Assembly: GCA_003833135.1 (NCBI GenBank) | Contig: QZLH01000770.1 | Span: 7,263 to 38,016 of the forward strand | From: Oehlia diaphana | Taxonomy: Eukaryota; Glomeromycota; Glomeromycetes; Glomerales; Glomeraceae | Length of the DNA: 30,754 nt | Reading direction: 5' to 3' | In this document: positions 1 through 9,782 of the stretch, piece after piece | Numbering within the stretch: position 1 is the stretch's first letter | How the letters are laid out: every line of letters starts with the position of its first letter | Position numbers and translations under genes: made by a program | The notes under the pieces: generated by a model | The model's input: only the letters and a program-made list of their open reading frames with translations | The model's database searches: none | Told to the model about the DNA's origin: nothing

Positions 1-77
1 AAAAAAAAAAAAAAAAAAAAAAAAAAAAGAAAAAGAAAAAAGAAAAAAAAAAATTAACGAACTTTTTTTCTTTCTAG

Positions 78-1042
78 TTAAAGTGTGTAGATTTTCTCCT
101 TTATCACCATTGCTAACAAGTTTACCGCCGTGGTGGAGATTCATTCAATGTTTAAAACGTTATTCTCTTACGTACCATAAATATCCACATTTACTTAACG
201 CAGGAAAATATTTTTCAACAATCGTGACAGTATGGCTACTATTTCTATTTAGAATGTATAATAATAAAATAACCAGATTTCTTTGGATAGGTGGTCAATC
301 AATTTCTTCAATATATAGTTATTTATGGGATGTATTAATGGACTGGTCTTTATTACAACTTGATAGTCAAAATTATTTATTAAGAGATGAATTGAATTTT
401 AAGAATCATGCTATTTATTATTTTGCTATCGTTTCTGATGGATTGTTAAGATTTAGTTGGACTCTACAATTGATTATACCTAGCAAATATGCTATAGCTA
501 CTGTTTTTGTCATTGCTTGTGGTGAAATGTTGAGACGCTGGCAATGGAATTTCTTTCGCGTAGAGAATGAAGTAAGTATATTTTTTTTTAATCGGGACTT
601 AAGTCTTCAATTAAACAAAAATCAAACGTTTCCTTCCTTCTCTTTGTAGCATGTAAATAATTGTGGACAATTTCGCGCTATTAAAGAAATACCATTACCG
701 TTTGAAAGAGAAACAAATGACGAATTAAATGTGCCAAGTGAACCACAGGTTATTAAATTATCTTCAAGAATAACAAATGCATATTTACCGCAACGTAGAG
801 CAGGTTTTCCTTACCAAACCGATGATATACAAAGATGGAGAGATTTTCAACCTCGTTCTAATGCTATATCTTATGCTTGCAGCGAATTAACTGACGACGA
901 ACATTCTGATAATAATAGTTTAGACGATCAGATTTCACAATTTGAAACATCTTTTCAGGATGAATCGAATAGAAATAATAATAATGGACATTACGGCAGT
1001 AGTGGAACTTCTGCTATTGAAAGTGATGCTGAACGTGCTTAA
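78..1042 (+). CDS. EXS-domain phosphate exporter, XPR1/SYG1 family, 3' part (partial)
   Basis: C-terminal part of an XPR1/SYG1-type protein. The family exports inorganic phosphate across membranes, with an N-terminal SPX sensor that would lie upstream of this window. Visible exons are 78-571 and 650-1042, joined across a 78-bp intron with donor GTAAGT at 572 and acceptor TAG ending at 649; an acceptor at 76-77 shows that earlier exons are missing. EXS hallmarks in order are LPPWWRFIQCLKRY, LLNAGKYFS, the hydrophobic RFLWIGGQSISSIYSYLWD stretch with MDWSLLQ, LLRFSW, and EMLRRWQWNFFRVENE followed after splicing by HVNNCGQFRA. The last ~100 residues are an acidic, Ser/Asn-rich cytosolic tail. 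The splice restores the conserved VENEH-NNCGQFR segment, which makes the model firm. The family is confidently recognised; phosphate export here is inferred from the family. Confidence 0.88.
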
Positions 1043-1623
1043 TTAATATAATAGCTACTCTTTGTGTAACTATATCTGATATTTGTCAAAGGGTCGGGAG
1101 ATTTTCCTATTGCATAAACAATACTTAGTGCATTATAAATTTCATTATTTTTGTAGTTAATAATGTTAATAAAAGTAATAATTAATAATAAAGTGGTTTA
1201 AATAATTGACAATTATATTTCCAAAAACCCAAGATCACGACTCTGTTATTAGGCTATTTAATAGATTTAATGTTACTATTTATTACCGTAATGGCTCATG
1301 CTTTAAAATGATAACAACATTTGCAAATTTTGCCAAGGTACTTAAAATGAAATCATATTTATAAAATATTTTACCGTAAACACAAATGTGAATATATTAA
1401 TCACCTTTGATTGATAGTTTTTGATCTTGATCTTTAAGCCCTTGTAGTGATGCATTATTTATTAAGAAGATTGCCGAACCAATTAACTGCAAAACATTTG
1501 CGGAATTTTCGTATAGTTTTTCATTTTAGAAAGTAAATGTAACCAAATTTTTTCGAATAATAAACTTTATTTTTCACAAATATAATAAATCACTAATATA
1601 TACCATGAATATATCAAGATAAT
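1043..1623. other. Convergent intergenic region (3' flanks)
   Basis: The stretch lies between the 3' ends of the EXS gene (+) and the lectin/aerolysin gene (-). It is AT-rich, with several AATAAT/AATAAA-like motifs that could serve as polyadenylation signals on either strand. I see no further gene. Confidence 0.6.
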
Positions 1624-3081
1624 TTAAATTGGATAATAGTCACTTCTGGACTTATTTAAAACAATAAAATATAAAATAGAGGAAATAAAGGGTAAGAATG
1701 AAATAAGTACGAAAAAATAATAATAAGGAAAATAATAAGGTATGCTTGGGGAATCAGGGTATTCGTTCTTGGGATCCCTATGCTCGGGATCCTCATTCTC
1801 GGGATCCTTATGCTCGGGATCCTTATGCTCGGGATCCTTATGCTCGGGATCCTTATGCTCGGGATCCTTATGCTCGGGATCCTTATGCTTGGGATCTTTA
1901 TGAGGAATTTCAATCGTTTCAATTCTTGTCTCTAATCCATATCCATCTACTTTCATAGTGCCAATAGTATCAATGATGAGAGAATTTCCTTCCACTGTTA
2001 TATTTTTAACATTATAGTCTTCTTTTTGGAGGTAACATCTAATCGCATTAACTTCAACATCAGCCATTGAGATAACATTTCCATTCTTATCCAGTCTATC
2101 TGCTTTGCCGTTGATTCTGATCTTTGCTTTAAATGGCAAATTAATAACGATCTTATCTACTGTACTGTGAACTATTACCGAATTATAAGGTGGCACTATA
2201 ATCCTTTGTCGAATATTATATGAAACCATTTCCGTTATAGATTCTCTGTATATTTTCTCATATTTTGAAGTAAATTCACGTCTAATTCCTTTAGTAAATC
2301 CCGTATTTATTCCTAATATCCCGAAAATAACTGCACCAATATTAAACGACATACCAACATTTTTTGAAACTGTAAGTGACTCTGATTTTTTGATTTCCAA
2401 AAAGTAAGTATTCATTTTTACTTCGGTTCTGTCAATCCATTGTTCTATTGTTACGTTCGCATTATTCTCAATTGTATAATTACCACTTGTAAGACTAGTA
2501 CGTGTCTTGTATTGATCCAATTTATCTTTTAAATCTGGAGGGTATTCAAAATCAGTTACTACTGCAGTTAAATTGTAATTACTAGGTTCAAATAACCATT
2601 GTTGAAAACGATTAGTTTTGGAATCATTTTCATTATTACTGATATAAACATCCAAACCGTTGCTGTCTAAATTCCGAGATTTCACATGAGCTATATTAAA
2701 CAAGTCATCATCAATCTTTTTAAATACCCAATGTTGATATGGGTTAAATATACTAGGTTCACCAGTATATACGCTTTGACCATTGCTGTCTAAATTTCTA
2801 CCCAAATTTACATTAACGATATTATAACGATTATTATTCGCCTTCCGTAAGGTCCAATACTGATTTGGGCCAGACGCAGAACTCACGCATACTTTGTTAC
2901 CATCGCTATCCAAGATCAATCCTGACTTCAAATGAATTATGTTATATGTAATTCCTTCTACTAAATTAAAGTCAGTTGTAGAATTGGAATCGGTAATAAC
3001 TCTATTATTAGGTATTAAGTCACTATATGTAGAAATTATAAAGAGTTGAAAATAAAGAAAAATAATGTATTTTATTTCCAT
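1624..3081 (-). CDS. Ricin-type lectin plus aerolysin-like pore-forming protein with repeat stalk and membrane anchor
   Basis: An uninterrupted 485-residue protein. Residues 1-20 are a hydrophobic signal peptide. Residues 40-168 form a ricin-B beta-trefoil, with three QxW motifs (QYW ~74, QHW ~116, QQW ~160), each repeat also carrying a D/LDSxG turn. Residues ~195-390 resemble aerolysin/ETX-MTX2 pore-formers: an amphipathic glycine-rich hairpin (~239-266) lies between long Ser/Thr-rich beta strands, and a VPPYNSV turn lies near 296. Residues 394-440 are nine imperfect five-residue EHKDP-like repeats. Residues ~448-475 are a Tyr/Phe-rich hydrophobic segment followed by a short basic tail. Soluble lectin/aerolysin proteins normally lack the last two parts. 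They suggest a protein held on the membrane or cell wall, possibly for defence or recognition. No intron is seen. Domain families are inferred from motifs and pattern, and toxicity is not shown. Confidence 0.78.
   Translation of the reverse strand: MEIKYIIFLYFQLFIISTYSDLIPNNRVITDSNSTTDFNLVEGITYNIIHLKSGLILDSDGNKVCVSSASGPNQYWTLRKANNNRYNIVNVNLGRNLDSNGQSVYTGEPSIFNPYQHWVFKKIDDDLFNIAHVKSRNLDSNGLDVYISNNENDSKTNRFQQWLFEPSNYNLTAVVTDFEYPPDLKDKLDQYKTRTSLTSGNYTIENNANVTIEQWIDRTEVKMNTYFLEIKKSESLTVSKNVGMSFNIGAVIFGILGINTGFTKGIRREFTSKYEKIYRESITEMVSYNIRQRIIVPPYNSVIVHSTVDKIVINLPFKAKIRINGKADRLDKNGNVISMADVEVNAIRCYLQKEDYNVKNITVEGNSLIIDTIGTMKVDGYGLETRIETIEIPHKDPKHKDPEHKDPEHKDPEHKDPEHKDPEHKDPENEDPEHRDPKNEYPDSPSIPYYFPYYYFFVLISFLPFISSILYFIVLNKSRSDYYPI
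1771..1905 (-). repeat. 15-bp coding minisatellite (EHKDP repeats)
   Basis: Nine consecutive 15-bp units of the form GGGATCCTTATGCTC (plus strand). Five perfect units run from 1801 to 1875 and the outer units are diverged. On the minus strand each unit encodes Glu-His-Lys-Asp-Pro in frame with the lectin/aerolysin protein. Eight units contain GGATCC. The unit is free of stop codons in several frames, which creates spurious open frames on both strands. Confidence 0.95.
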
Positions 3082-4141
3082 AATTACGAGAAAGCGAAAA
3101 ATAAAAGAAAGTTATCATGGGAAAAATCCCACAAAAAATATCCTTCCATAACATATTGTCCAAATTGTTACACCTATCAATTCTAATTCATTCTTATGTA
3201 TTATGTCAGGGTTGGTTAGGTTGTATTGATCTACTGCACATAATCTACGTTACATAGTGAAGCATGCATTTAGTTTGTTAGTTTGTTAATAAGTTTGGAT
3301 GGAATTATTTTTCACTCTCGCGGTACAATGTATTGATAATTCCTGCTTTTAACGCAATTATTCTTTATATACTCACTTATAAAACTTTTTTTTAGAATGA
3401 ATCTTGATTCATTTATCAACTTTGCATCTTAACAATATTTGGTTTGTATAAAAGGTTACTCGGATCACGTGATCTCATAACTGCGTGCATTTGCACCAGT
3501 ATTTGTAAAAATTGTTACATGCAATTTGGTGAAATATGACCAACATAATATCAGAGACTTTTAAAAGCAAAGAAATAGTTGAATTTGAATTATGAATTTA
3601 ATAAAGTAAATGATTTATAATTCAAATTTCATTATATAATTGTTAAAAAAATCATTAAAATGGCTTAAACAAAAGTAAAAAATAGTAAATAATCAAATAG
3701 AAATTTAACAGTATTATTCCAAAATAGCTTGAAAAAAAAAATATAATAAATAAATATTATTTGCTTTTTTTTATATAATAAAATTATAACAAATTTTTTA
3801 AAAATAAACAGTTAATTCTGGTTATAATGAATCTATTTGTACTAAAATCTTATTATATTAAACTAAAATTTTCAGAACTAATTTTTATATAATAATATTA
3901 TACTTTCTATAATGAATGATTATATGACTATATAGTAATTCAGGCCAAATTTATAGTGCTTGGCTAAAATTACTAATAATTTTTTTGAAAAATTTATGTT
4001 AAATAAAATTATAATTCTGCCATAATATATTTGCATTTTTCATTTGCGTACAATTCAATAGTTTAATAATAAAATCATGAAGTCTTTTTACTTTAATATA
4101 AGATTGCTGGAAAAACTAAAAGATTTGGAGGATCCTGCCTA
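3082..4141. other. AT-rich intergenic region upstream of the lectin/aerolysin gene
   Basis: The 5' flank of the minus-strand lectin/aerolysin gene. It holds a TATATAAAG-like box on the minus strand (3363-3371) and a perfect 12-bp palindrome GATCACGTGATC (3463-3474) with a CACGTG E-box core, about 380 bp upstream of the start codon. The rest is A/T-rich DNA without a recognisable gene. Confidence 0.5.
3463..3474. promoter_or_regulatory. CACGTG E-box palindrome
   Basis: GATCACGTGATC is perfectly palindromic and contains CACGTG, the core bound by bHLH factors such as Pho4/Cbf1-type proteins. Its position upstream of the minus-strand gene is compatible with a promoter element. Function is inferred only. 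Confidence 0.35.
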
Positions 4142-4149
4142 CTTTTAAG
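4142..4149. repeat. 8-bp target-site duplication, left copy
   Basis: CTTTTAAG, identical to 4707-4714 on the other side of the hAT-type MITE. Confidence 0.85.
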
Positions 4150-4706
4150 TAGGGAATTGAGTCGATCAAATTAAAATCGATTATAGTCGATTGAGTCAAG
4201 TGACTTGACTAATGATTTTGCGTATCGAGTACTAAAATCGATCATAATACTCAACTAAATATAATCGATTAAAATATTAAATGATATAATTAATTAAATA
4301 AACATGATTAAATCTTAAAATAGTAACTAGTTTACCTTGTAAAAAAAAAGGTTCTTTTTTTTACACTTCTCTAATTGTAGTGTTAACGTTAACATACCTC
4401 CAAAATGTGCAAATAATTTCACTGAATCTTTACACACATCAAAATGTTTGGCTAGTGATATTACAGATAAACAAGAGCCACAATTATACCATCTTTCTCA
4501 GTAATCATTTTTTTGTCATAATAATTAATTTACTATAAAGTACTATAATTGATTAATTGTTTGATTAATTATTCGATTTTATTTGATTGAGTGTACTTAA
4601 TCAAATTTTAAACGATTACTGCTTATTAGTTAATTTTGGTTGATTTTGCCAAAAATTTTTAACCAATTAATCAAACAATGATTTTTGGCATCGACTCAAT
4701 TCTCTA
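4150..4706. mobile_element. Non-autonomous hAT-type element (MITE), 557 bp
   Basis: Terminal inverted repeats are TAGGGAATTGAGTCGAT at 4150-4166 and ATCGACTCAATTCTCTA at 4690-4706, 17 bp with one mismatch. The element is flanked by a perfect 8-bp direct repeat CTTTTAAG at 4142-4149 and 4707-4714. An 8-bp target duplication with T at position 2 and A at position 7, and ends starting TAGRG, are typical of hAT transposons. The interior has no coding frame, but it has many TCGATTA/AATCGAT-like subterminal motifs and a TGTTAACGTTAACA palindrome at 4381-4394. It would depend on a hAT transposase made elsewhere. Confidence 0.85.
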
Positions 4707-4714
4707 CTTTTAAG
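4707..4714. repeat. 8-bp target-site duplication, right copy
   Basis: CTTTTAAG, identical to 4142-4149. Confidence 0.85.
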
Positions 4715-6094
4715 ATAGGTTACCTCTAAGTCTAAAATAAGATTTATATATAAAATTTGTTAAAAATTCTACTATAAAAGGAAATTTTATGTTATATTAT
4801 TATCTTTTTAACTAATTAACCAATAGAATTTAAGTAAATTTTAAGGTAAGATTTCATATAAAAGTTAAAATTTTCTACAGTAATATTTACTAATAATAAG
4901 TGAAATTCTGATTTTAGCAAGTTAATAAATGCCAAAATAGTGAAATTTTGCCAAAATTGTATAAAAGTATTATTAAAAAATAAAATTTGATAAAACTTAT
5001 TATAAATGCTAAAACTGCTAAAACTCTGTCAAAACTATAATAAAAATTATAATAAAATTTTAGAGAAACTAATCATAAGATTTTGAAGAGGTTTAAGTAG
5101 ACAACTTTACTTAACTAATATAGTAAAATCTGTTAAAATGATAAACCAAAAAGAATATTAAAAAAAAAAACATAAAAAGACTGTTAGTCCATTCTTTTCC
5201 AATACAGTATATTATTGTAAACTGATTTTTTAGAATGTTACTTAATATTACCTTTAATGAGCTTATATAATTTGTAATTAATTAGTTTGAATCTTTATTT
5301 TAAGTTTTAATTATTTCAAATATATAGTTTAATTTAAATTTATTCAATATTTTTATTTTTATATTTTGTTTTTGTTTTATTTTTTTTAGTTGGAATTTTT
5401 TTTCTATTGGTGGATATATTTATAAAATATTATAAAATTTTTGTGAAAAGTTTTATAAATAGGAATTATTTAATTTATTTAACATTTTATGTAATTTTAC
5501 TTTTGTTTAATATTTTATAATGTTTATTATAAATTAATAAAACTTGTATTAATTTTGATATTTAACCTAAAAAAAAATTATAATTCTAGTCAACATTGCA
5601 AATTTAGTTTAAATTACTTAGAATAGAAAACTAGTTTAATATATTATATAATAAATTTATTTTATATTGAATTAAACCTTATAAAATAGAAATTTCATTA
5701 TTTAAAATTAATTGTAAATTAAATATAATTAAAAAGTATTAAAAAATTTTTTAGAGTTATAAAAATATTAATAAAATTATAGTATTTATAAATATTATAG
5801 TAACTAATAGTTAATAAATAATTATTAAAAGTAATTATTAATAATGCTAATAATCCAGTTTTATTTGATTTAAAATTAAAGTTAAATTGAATTAAATTAG
5901 CTGCAATTATAAATTAAATTAATGGAACTAATTTTATTAATTTTATTAATTTCTATTAATTCTATAATCCTAGCAATTTGTTTTTATTGATTTTATAATT
6001 CTATTAACTTTATTAATTTCAAATCAAACCAAATTAAACTACAATTGAAAATTTCTAAATTAAATTAAACTAAATTCCATAAGTTTAATTTGAT
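4715..6094. other. Very AT-rich gene-free stretch
   Basis: Extremely A/T-rich, with many short ATTAAATTAAA-like runs and no open frame worth reporting. It may be decayed transposon sequence, but no ends or protein remnants can be seen. Confidence 0.6.
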
Positions 6095-6375
6095 TTACCA
6101 TATATTGCAGCAAAAATTGGGAGTTTGATCCTGTACCCTTAGGTATTAAAAAAGTTTAAAATTCTGTTTTTTGCAAATATCTCATGATCTACCAGTCCGA
6201 TTTGAGTGATATTTTTTTATTTTGAAGAGCTCAATAAGAGCTATCAAACAAAAAATTGTTCGCACAAATCTGATCACTGGATCATGAGATAAATGTAAAA
6301 TATCCCAGAATATTATACAATTCTATGAAATTTTTCAAGAAGGTACTGGATACTATGGCCCATGATATACGGTAA
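6095..6375. repeat. Hairpin repeat family, copy 1
   Basis: The outer ends TTACCATATAT and ATATACGGTAA are short inverted repeats. Inside, ATCTCATGATC (from ~6178) pairs with GATCATGAGAT (~6283-6293), and the inner CAGTCCGATTTG pairs imperfectly with CAAATCTGATCACTG. The apex GAGCTCAATAAGAGCT (6227-6242) forms its own small hairpin and is followed by ATCAAAC. Related copies lie at 10258-10565 and 13534-13697. No coding frame. This may be a MITE or a structured repeat. Confidence 0.7.
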
Positions 6376-6400
6376 TTTAATTTAATTTAAACTTAATAAT

Positions 6401-6459
6401 ATTAATAATTATAAATTTTATATAATAATATAGTTTTTTATTTTAATTTAATATTAATA
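6401..6459 (+). repeat. AT-rich flanking repeat, left copy
   Basis: About 59 bp, nearly repeated at 8692-8750 on the far side of the Tigger element. The shared core is TAGTTTTTTATTTTAATTTA followed by ATATTA. The Tigger element is inserted at the end of this copy. Confidence 0.65.
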
Positions 6460-6684
6460 CAGTCACCACTGGTTATAACGAACCTTCCGTTCCAGGAGTT
6501 TTGGTTCGGTATATAATGAATTCGATATATAATATTTGTATTATATACCGAACAGTTCGGTATATAAATTTTATCCAATAAAATTACAGTTTTATTATAT
6601 AATTATTTATTTATATACCTTATGTACCACAATACGTACAATACGTACAATTTTTATTTAAATTTTGTGCAACAATATTCATTT

Positions 6685-8351
6685 TTAACGAACAATATTA
6701 TCATATTGAAAGTAATGAAGATCAACTTGTTTTAAATTTTTTACGATTAATACCTTCACTTGTTTGTGCAATTTTCTTAAAATTTTTAACTCTTCATTTA
6801 CTTCACCAAATTCTGGTCCCTGTTCATATAAAAATCTTATGGTTTTATCTATAGCCGTTTCTACTTCTGTTGGACTTACTTTTTCCAATATAGGCGTAAA
6901 TTCAATCTCATCTGCCGCTTGTTCCTCTTCCTTATTTGCATTTCGTACAGTATCAACTATTTCATGATCAGTAAGCCCACCCTCCGGAATCTCATCTTCA
7001 ATATGAAGATATTCATAAGCATTAAGATCACCTTTTGGAAGCTGAGAAATTAACATTTCAAGTTCATTGATTTCCATATCAAAACTAAGAAAAAAGAACT
7101 GATTTTATGAGTTAATTAAAAATATTTAAAAAATTCAAATTTAAAAAATTTATACCTATCAGAAAATACCGAATCATTATCATCAGAAACTTCTTCAAGT
7201 TCATCACTTTGTGGAAGAATACCTGTTTTCTTCCAACAGTTTGAGATAGTTTGAGAAGATACCATAGACCATGCCTCAGCCGCATTTTGGAGAGCATCAT
7301 AGATAGTATAATCTACAAGTTCTTCCATAATACCATCCTGCACATCATCATAAGCATTAATCCGATTTTGAAGGAAAAGGCGTTTGTAATGGCACTTAAA
7401 TGAATGAATTATCCCCGCATCACAAGGCTGAAGTTTAGTAGTTGTGTTTGGTGGAAGAAATATTACATCTATACTATCCAACTTTTCTTGAGTTTCGTCC
7501 AAAATAATGTGTACTGGTGCGTTATCAATTAAGAAAGCAATTTTTCGATTTTTTCTTCTCATTATTTCATTGAGTTTAAGGAGAATGTCATTAAAAATGC
7601 TAACTTGCATCCATGCTTTCTTATTCCAAAAATAATGAACTGGAAGGTTTTTATGATTAATATTTTTCATAACGCGGGGTGTTTTGTATTTATGAATAAA
7701 GGTTAATGTCATCTTTTCACTACCAGTTGCATTTGTTGCACAAAATATTGTAACTCGGGATTTTTCTTTTTTATGACCTGATAGAGAATTACGCGCCAAA
7801 ACTCTAGAAGGTTCCATCTTCCAGAATAAGCCAGTTTCATCACCATTCCAAATGTCTTCAGGATTATAGGGTGTAAGGAGCTGCTGTAGAGCAAGACGGT
7901 CCCTTTCTATTGATTCAGGAGAGGGCGCACTTTCAGCTTCACCTTGTTTTTTAAACTGACGCAAACCATGTCGTTTTTTAAAGCCGCCTAACCAACCCTC
8001 TGAACGATGAAAATCATCTATAGAAAACTGTTCAGCGAAATAGCTTGCCTTCATTTTTAAGATATTGCCATCAATATCTTGTTTTGTATTAAGTGCATTA
8101 TCAACCCAGAGGCCAAGTGCATCTTCAAGTTGAGGCCACTTTGGTCCACGAAATTTTTTAATATTTTCTTGACTTTCTACAATTGCAAGCCAACGTTCAC
8201 TCTCTTTCAAAATGTCAGTAATTGTTGACTTGCCAACATTATATTTTTGCGCGAGTTCAACATTCTGAATGCGCGGGTCTTTTTCTTTCATTTCACAAAT
8301 TTCGCGCTTTTGACCAGCAGAAAGGTTAACTCTCTTTCTCTTTGTTGACAT
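6685..8351 (-). CDS. Tigger/pogo-type DDE transposase, one intron, 531 aa
   Basis: Cut-and-paste transposase of the pogo/Tigger group (CENP-B related). Exons are 8351-7156 and 7084-6685, joined over a 71-bp intron (donor GTATAAA, acceptor TTTTTTCTTAG), giving ...FSDSFDMEINEL.... The N-terminal helix-turn-helix (~1-55) includes LAQKYNVGKSTI. A CENP-B-like DNA-binding domain with WLGGFKKRHGL is at ~65-135. The DDE domain has D171 in NGDETGLFW, D276 in LIDNAPVH and D311 in LQPCDAG, a DDD triad with 34 residues between the last two. The C-terminal exon is acidic and then Leu/Lys-rich. No stop or frameshift is seen, so it may still be functional. The gene sits inside the terminal repeats, so it belongs to the element and is not a domesticated host gene. 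Confidence 0.93.
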
Positions 8352-8451
8352 TATCGGTATTTTAAAAAATTTATCCGAAATTAATTTTTTTCAGTAAACC
8401 TGTACAACGCGACTAATGATAACGCGTTCATATTTTTATATTCTTAATAAA

Positions 8452-8461
8452 GTCACGTGAC
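8452..8461. promoter_or_regulatory. GTCACGTGAC palindrome upstream of the transposase
   Basis: A perfect 10-bp palindrome with a CACGTG core, about 100 bp upstream of the transposase start codon and inside the element. It is a possible host-factor site in the transposase promoter. Confidence 0.35.
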
Positions 8462-8691
8462 AGTTCGTTATACTAGATATGTGACTGATATACGTGAGCT
8501 GACTAAAATGAGTTCGGATGCGGTATATGGTAATTTATTATGTGATTTCGTTACATCCAGTGCAATTAATTATAAAAAAATCGGTTCTGTGAAACCTGGT
8601 TCAGTACAAACAGTTTTCGGTACAAACAGGTTCGTTATAACCAGTGGCGACTGTATATATTATATATTTGTAAAATAATATTTTTTTTAAT

Positions 8692-8750
8692 ACTAATGAT
8701 TATAAATTTTTTATAAAATATAGTTTTTTATTTTAATTTAATATTAAATA
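8692..8750 (+). repeat. AT-rich flanking repeat, right copy
   Basis: Close copy of 6401-6459, starting about 38 bp beyond the right end of the Tigger element. Confidence 0.65.
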
Positions 8751-8770
8751 TAGTATAAGACTAATTTTAA

Positions 8771-9782
8771 CCTGGGGTGATTTAACTCAGGTGATTTAAC
8801 CTACTAGTAAATTTTATATAATAATAAATTACATGAATTATTCACCCCTATCATGTGATAAATTTGATTGGGCTGACTAATATTTATAGTTACGTCATTT
8901 TCACTATCTGTTTATTTATTTTTTTATTTTTCCCTTTCTCCTTGTTTTTTTCCTTTTTATTTTATTTTCCTTCCTTTTCCCATTCCATTTCCTTTTTTTT
9001 ATTATTATTTTTATCTGCTTGCTTTCTTTTTTTTTCTTTAGTATATTTTTTTTAGGTCTTTAGGCTCTTCCGGGTTTTACAATTTCTAATACAGTATTAT
9101 ATCTTAATACGTTAAAAAGGTACAGTACGTTCTCTTTTTTTGTTAGTTTTGTTTTTAATTTTGTTTCTTACTAACTATATTTTCTTTTCTTTATGCCGTT
9201 CTTTAACTCCTTTCTCTTCAATATTATGCGATGCGTTTTACTCTTAACTTGCTTTTATTTGGTCATTAACTTTTTTATGGATTCGCTCTTAAACTTAATT
9301 ATGGGGTTTTTCTTTTTTCTTTATGGTGGGTATCTTTTTTTATTCTTTAATCTTTAGGTTCTTGCTTATTTTCTAATTTTATTCTTTACTAACTATCTTT
9401 TACTTAATATGTTTTACTTTTCTATCACGAATTTTACTTTTTGATTTCATAGGTTTCATCATCATTTCATTTTTTAACTTTTTATGTGAGTTTCTTTCTT
9501 TATTCTTATAGCTTTGTTCTTTTGTTTGCTTTGTTATTGTCATGTATTTTTTTGTGTATATGTACCATAATTACTAGTCCTATTAAAAATAAATAAAGTA
9601 TGAATTTGATAATTAATAAACTTTAATTAAATGTTTTAAACCATTATAGTACAAAAAAATTTTGCGAATAAAAGTGTTGCAAATTTTTAACGAAATTAAA
9701 TTAAAATTAACCAATCAAAATTGATTGGTATAAAATATAAAATTTTTAGGGGGGTTATTTAACCTGGATTATTTAACCCAGG
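8771..9782. mobile_element. Candidate non-autonomous element with CCTGGG ends, ~1 kb
   Basis: The left block 8771-8801 (CCTGGGGTGATTTAACTCAG and on) and the right block ending CCCAGG at 9782 share (G)ATTTAACC/GGTTAAAT modules. They can be aligned both as imperfect inverted repeats (about 22 of 30 positions) and as direct repeats. The interior is strongly pyrimidine-rich on the plus strand (about 8900-9550) and has no credible gene. Target duplications are not clear, so this is a weak candidate. Confidence 0.35.

Larger units (their letters stand above)
6460..8653 (-). mobile_element. Tigger/pogo-type DNA transposon, 2194 bp, apparently complete
   Basis: The ends start CAGTCACCACTGGTTATAAC (6460 on) and, on the opposite strand, CAGTCGCCACTGGTTATAAC (from 8653). 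They form 25-bp terminal inverted repeats with one mismatch. TA dinucleotides at 6458-6459 and 8654-8655 are the expected target duplication. One transposase gene fills the centre. Subterminal regions carry repeated TTCGGTATATA motifs in both orientations (6500-6570), possible transposase binding sites. Near-identical ends, the TA duplication and an uninterrupted transposase suggest recent insertion. Confidence 0.93.

Noticed and set aside
1771..1905. CRISPR-like array
   Set aside because: The units are contiguous without spacers, encode protein in frame, and the genome is eukaryotic.
1746..1958. Plus-strand frame of RDPYA repeats antisense to the lectin gene
   Set aside because: It exists only because the 15-bp repeat unit lacks stops in several frames; there is no independent evidence of coding.
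6685..8351. A domesticated CENP-B/jerky-like host gene
   Set aside because: Matching terminal inverted repeats and TA duplications show it is the transposase of the surrounding element.
8855..9055. Phe/Leu-rich frame
   Set aside because: It is a translation of a T-rich low-complexity tract, with no motif.
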